In this document: positions 14,668 to 18,154 of the stretch, one piece after another
Position numbering within the stretch: the stretch's first letter is position 1
Layout: the number at the start of each line of letters is the position of its first letter
DNA from: GCA-002727735 sp036159515
Lineage (GTDB): Bacteria; Bacteroidota; Bacteroidia; Flavobacteriales_D; Parvicellaceae
Direction: 5' to 3'
Length of the DNA stretch: 18,154 nt
Assembly (NCBI GenBank): GCA_036159515.1
Contig: JAYYEV010000080.1
Location: 1-18,154, forward strand
Made by a program: the position numbers and the translations under genes
Notes under the pieces: model-generated
The model's database searches: none
What the model saw: the letters and a program-made list of their open reading frames with translations, nothing else
What the model was told of the DNA's origin: nothing

Positions 14668-17472
14668 TTATGTATTATCGTATTCCAAAGCTATAAATTT
14701 TCCAGTATAACTGTTTTTATTCTTTAATAGCTTTGAAACTGATCCCTCAAATACAACTTCCCCCCCGTACATGCCTCCTTCTGGCCCAAGATCTATGACA
14801 TGATCTGTTTGTAGGATAACATCTAAATTATGCTCTATTACAAGAACGGTATTTCCTAAGCTGATTAATTTTCTTATAACCTGAATCAATAAATTAATAT
14901 CTTCATGGTGCAACCCTGTTGTGGGTTCATCCATAATGTAAAATGTATTTCCAGTTTGTTTTTTTCCTAGCTCTGCAGCCAATTTGATTCGCTGTGCCTC
15001 ACCTCCTGAAAGTGTAGTTGATGATTGACCAATTTTAATGTATCCTAACCCCACATCTTGAAGTACTTTTATTCTGCTGTAGATGTAATTGATTTCTTTG
15101 AAAAAAATGCAAGCATCATCAATCGTCATGTTTAATACATCATTAATGGATTTTCCTTTGAATTTAACTTCAAGTGTTTCTCGATTATACCTTTTACCAT
15201 TACATTGATCACACTTTACATAGACATCAGGGAGAAAATTCATTTCAATTAACTTCATTCCTGCACCAACACACGTTTCACATCTTCCACCTTTTACATT
15301 GAATGAAAACCGTCCAGGTTTATAACCTCTTATTTTTGCCTCAGGTAGTTGAGCAAATAAATCTCTTATGAGGTTAAAAACACCTGTATAGGTTGCAGGA
15401 TTAGATCTAGGAGTTCTACCAATAGGAGATTGATCAATACCTATCACTTTGTCAATATACTGAAGACCCTTTACATGATTATACGACAGCGGTTCTTTAA
15501 CTGCATTAAAAAAATGTTTATTTAAAATGGGGAATAGTGTTTCATTAATTAAGGTAGATTTCCCACTTCCTGATACGCCAGTAATTCCTATAAAGGTATT
15601 GAGAGGGAATGATACACTTACATTTTTAAGATTATTACCACTTGCACCTATTAATTCTAAATGATGTTTAGAAGTTATATCCCTATGTACAAGTTTAGGT
15701 GGTGTAGATTTAAGAAACTTAGCGGTAATAGACTTATTTTCATTTAAATTTTCAGGGCTGTTTTCATCTATAATATAACCCCCTAGTTGACCTGCTTTTG
15801 GACCTATATCAATCACTCTATCTGCCGCTTTCATGATGTCCTTATCATGTTCAACAACAATAACCGTATTCCCTCTGTCTCTCAATTTTTTAAGTGAAGA
15901 AATTAATTTATGATTATCTCTTTGATGTAACCCAATTGAAGGTTCATCAAGTATGTATAACACACTGGTGAGTTCCGATCCAATTTGAGAAGCTAATCTT
16001 ATTCGCTGAGCTTCACCTCCTGATAACGTTGCTGCTGGAAGATTTAAGTGTAAATATTCTAACCCCACATTTAACAAAAATCCTATTCTATTAACCAGTT
16101 CTTTAATTAAATCTTTGGAAATGGTTTTTTCTTTTTTATCAAATTTAGAATAGCTGGTTTCCGCCCATATTTTGAGTTTATTAAGGTCCATTTTGACCAC
16201 TTCACCAATATTTTTATCGTATATGGTATACCACTTATGATGATCCTTAAGTCTGGCGCCATTACATTGCTTACAGCTTGTTTTTTGAAGGAAATTAGCA
16301 GCCCATCTTTTTATTTTGTTACCACCTTCTTTGTGGTGTCTTAGAATAAAATTACAAATTCCTTCGTAACCATTAAGTACTTGGTGTACTCCATTTTCCC
16401 CCAAGATTTTAATCAATTTTTGGGTTCCAAATAAAATTTCATGTATACAAGTTTCTGATAATTTTGAAATGGGAGTATCTAATGAAAATTCGTGATGTTG
16501 TAGTAAAAGATTAATTTGTTTGAAAGTCCAGTTATTTTCAAATTTACCTAGTGGTTCTATTCCTCCCTTTTTTATTGATATTTTGTCATTTGGAATGATC
16601 TTGTCTTTTTCAATTTCGTGAGTATATCCTAATCCGTTACATTTAGAACATGCTCCTTTTGGTGAATTGAACGAAAATAGATTCGGCTCAGGTTCAGGTA
16701 ATGATATTCCAGATTCAGGGCACATTAATAATTTGCTTAAAATTCTTGACTCATTAATTGCATCAATAAGTTGGATTTCATTTCTTCCTTTTTTGAGAGC
16801 TAATGCTACGCTGTCTTTAATTCTTTTGGAGTTTTTTTCATTTATTGTAACGTTGTCTATAATCAAAGAAATATCATGGGTTTTGTATCGGTCTAGTCTA
16901 AATCCAGGAGATAATCTTTTCAATTCTCCATTGATATAGACTTTGGAAAAACCTTGTTTAAGGAGTTGATCAAATAGTTCTCTGTAGTGACCTTTTCTTG
17001 ATTTAATAATTGGGGCTAAAATACTGATAGTTTGATCTTTGTAATTTTGATGAATCAGAGAAACTATCTCTTTCTCATTATAACTTACCATTTTCTTTCC
17101 TGTGACTGGTGAAATAGGGGTGGAAACTCTAGCAAATAACAGCCTTAGAAAGTCATAAATTTCAGTAATAGTACCTACCGTAGATCTTGGGTTTTTGGAT
17201 ACGGTTTTCTGTTCAATAGCAATTACAGGGCTTAATCCTGAAATATGATCTACGTCAGGTTTTGTTAATTTCCCAACAAACTGACGAGCATAAGCATTAT
17301 ATGTTTCTAAATATCTCCTTTGGCCTTCTGCAAATATGGTATCAAAGGCCAATGATGATTTACCACTTCCACTTAATCCTGTAATTACAATCAGTTGATT
17401 ATGCGGAATTTTAAGGTTTATATCTTTAAGGTTGTGCGTTCTAGCTCCTTCTATGTGAATATAATTAGACAA
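14668..17472 (-). CDS. uvrA: UvrABC excinuclease subunit A
   Basis: UvrA is the ATP-dependent damage sensor of nucleotide excision repair that loads UvrB. The 934-residue protein has both ABC modules. The first has Walker A GLSGSGKSS (32-40), signature LSGGEAQRIRLA (483-494) and Walker B YILDEPSIGLH (506-516). The second has GVSGSGKST (632-640), LSGGEAQRIKLA (821-832) and YIMDEPTTGLH (845-855). The C-terminal zinc site is intact (C731, C734, C754, C757). The first zinc site is C251, S254, C275, C278: the second ligand, cysteine in E. coli, is serine (CPESG). This may be normal for Bacteroidota. The start is TTG; ATT and ATA are the only codons between it and the upstream stop except one TTA, and the N-terminus SNYIHIEGARTHNLKDINL fits the family. 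Length is close to the E. coli 940. It is the second gene of a tight operon. Confidence 0.97.
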   Translation of the reverse strand: MSNYIHIEGARTHNLKDINLKIPHNQLIVITGLSGSGKSSLAFDTIFAEGQRRYLETYNAYARQFVGKLTKPDVDHISGLSPVIAIEQKTVSKNPRSTVGTITEIYDFLRLLFARVSTPISPVTGKKMVSYNEKEIVSLIHQNYKDQTISILAPIIKSRKGHYRELFDQLLKQGFSKVYINGELKRLSPGFRLDRYKTHDISLIIDNVTINEKNSKRIKDSVALALKKGRNEIQLIDAINESRILSKLLMCPESGISLPEPEPNLFSFNSPKGACSKCNGLGYTHEIEKDKIIPNDKISIKKGGIEPLGKFENNWTFKQINLLLQHHEFSLDTPISKLSETCIHEILFGTQKLIKILGENGVHQVLNGYEGICNFILRHHKEGGNKIKRWAANFLQKTSCKQCNGARLKDHHKWYTIYDKNIGEVVKMDLNKLKIWAETSYSKFDKKEKTISKDLIKELVNRIGFLLNVGLEYLHLNLPAATLSGGEAQRIRLASQIGSELTSVLYILDEPSIGLHQRDNHKLISSLKKLRDRGNTVIVVEHDKDIMKAADRVIDIGPKAGQLGGYIIDENSPENLNENKSITAKFLKSTPPKLVHRDITSKHHLELIGASGNNLKNVSVSFPLNTFIGITGVSGSGKSTLINETLFPILNKHFFNAVKEPLSYNHVKGLQYIDKVIGIDQSPIGRTPRSNPATYTGVFNLIRDLFAQLPEAKIRGYKPGRFSFNVKGGRCETCVGAGMKLIEMNFLPDVYVKCDQCNGKRYNRETLEVKFKGKSINDVLNMTIDDACIFFKEINYIYSRIKVLQDVGLGYIKIGQSSTTLSGGEAQRIKLAAELGKKQTGNTFYIMDEPTTGLHHEDINLLIQVIRKLISLGNTVLVIEHNLDVILQTDHVIDLGPEGGMYGGEVVFEGSVSKLLKNKNSYTGKFIALEYDNT

Positions 17473-17500
17473 AATTATTAAACTAAAACAAATCTAGATT

Positions 17501-18154
17501 TTATAGTCGTTTGTCTTTGTGTTGTTGAGTGGTAAAATAAAGTGACAGAAAAATAGCCACAAAATAGATTAAGTAAAGTGTCGTATTAATCCATGACCAA
17601 TGATCAACAAATCGATAGATAGAAATAGCAATTATACAAGACAAAAAAGAAACTCCTGCAAAAATAAAACTTATTTGTGCGTCATTAAATCCTAAATAGG
17701 AAAGATGATGAGTTGTGTGGTCTTTTCCACCAATAAAAGGGGATGTTTTCCGTGCGATTCTATTGATTACTACGCTGGTAGTATCTACAATGGGTAGTGT
17801 AAATACAATCAATACAATCACAATTTGTTTGGTCGGTATGGAGGTGCCAGTTTTAATGTCTTCCATGTTCCAAAAATATTTGATTCCAATTATGGCGATA
17901 AAGAGACCTAAAAACTGACTGCCTGAATCCCCCATAAACATTTTAGATGGATGAAAGTTGAAGAATAGAAATCCTATTAACGACCCAATAATTCCTAAAC
18001 AAATCATGTAGTCATATTTTTCAAATCCACAATTGAAACTTAGAAATATGATAGCTGTAGTGATAATAAAAAATGAAGTTTGAGCAGTGATCCCGTCCAT
18101 ATTGTCTAACATATTTATAGAATTCATAATGGCCACAACCCAGAAAATAGTGAT
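17501..18154 (-). CDS. WecA/MraY-family undecaprenyl-phosphate sugar-1-phosphate transferase, 5' truncated
   Basis: The frame is open to the window edge, so the N-terminal part is missing. An internal GTG at 18136 is not a credible start because conserved sequence continues upstream of it. The 217 visible residues carry the family's catalytic motifs: NSINMLDNMDG, FHPSKMFMGDSGSQFLG with its conserved aspartate, and GGKDHTTHHL, the histidine motif that contacts the substrate. Several hydrophobic segments indicate an integral inner-membrane protein. The family moves a sugar-1-phosphate (often GlcNAc) from UDP-sugar to undecaprenyl phosphate, starting synthesis of surface glycans or of peptidoglycan. 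The LDNMDG form fits WecA-like enzymes better than MraY. Full-length relatives are about 330-380 residues. It is followed after 28 bases by uvrA. Confidence 0.88.
   Translation of the reverse strand: MTIFWVVAIMNSINMLDNMDGITAQTSFFIITTAIIFLSFNCGFEKYDYMICLGIIGSLIGFLFFNFHPSKMFMGDSGSQFLGLFIAIIGIKYFWNMEDIKTGTSIPTKQIVIVLIVFTLPIVDTTSVVINRIARKTSPFIGGKDHTTHHLSYLGFNDAQISFIFAGVSFLSCIIAISIYRFVDHWSWINTTLYLIYFVAIFLSLYFTTQQHKDKRL

Noticed and set aside
1..18154. CRISPR arrays, insertion sequences, prophage genes, toxin-antitoxin pairs, tRNA or rRNA genes
   Set aside because: No spaced direct repeats, transposase or phage motifs, small paired toxin genes or cloverleaf-like segments were seen; gene content is core plus envelope genes.

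Overview
The window is low-GC DNA from a member of the Bacteroidota, probably Flavobacteriales or a close relative. Several independent things point there: a protein ending in a gliding-motility-type (type IX secretion) C-terminal domain, a DUF6089-type outer-membrane barrel, an envelope protein pairing thrombospondin type 3 repeats with a barrel, a secreted protein of the Bacteroidota family usually labelled 'asparagine synthetase B', and several good matches to the Bacteroidota promoter (TTTG or TTG, then 17-19 bases, then TAnnTTTG). Shine-Dalgarno sequences are weak or absent, and GTG/TTG starts are common.

Layout. Bases 1-1115 are the tail of a surface-polysaccharide cluster on the + strand: a truncated WcaF-like acetyltransferase overlapping a family 2 glycosyltransferase. 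Bases 1105-5288 hold a DUF6089-like barrel (-), a nitronate monooxygenase/FabK-like flavoprotein (+) and a large secreted fibronectin-III-like adhesin or structural protein with a type IX sorting domain (+). Bases 5289-8122 (-) hold dnaB followed by a secreted protein of unknown function. A lipoprotein (8199-9488, +) is divergent from dnaB, and accA follows on the - strand. Between accA and rpmH lies the only long non-coding stretch (about 475 bases), with two inverted repeats and promoter-like motifs. rpmH (10932-11093, +) is a 53-residue gene with a consensus promoter and a clean terminator.

From 11142 to the end everything is on the - strand. In transcription order this is a WecA/MraY-family sugar-phosphate transferase (cut by the window edge), uvrA, a LOG-family Rossmann protein, a barrel with thrombospondin type 3 repeats, and a SPOR-domain envelope protein that has its own -7 box. 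The first four are packed with gaps of 28, 2 and 26 bases and are probably one operon.

Most of the window is core housekeeping (replication, fatty-acid synthesis, ribosome, repair) interleaved with lineage-specific envelope genes. I see no mobile element, CRISPR array, tRNA, rRNA or defence island, and no clear undescribed multi-gene system. The best candidates for follow-up are the misnamed secreted 'asparagine synthetase B' protein, the near-leaderless divergent promoters between dnaB and the lipoprotein, the neighbouring barrel/TSP3 and SPOR proteins that look like a split peptidoglycan-anchoring module, and the degenerate first zinc site of UvrA.
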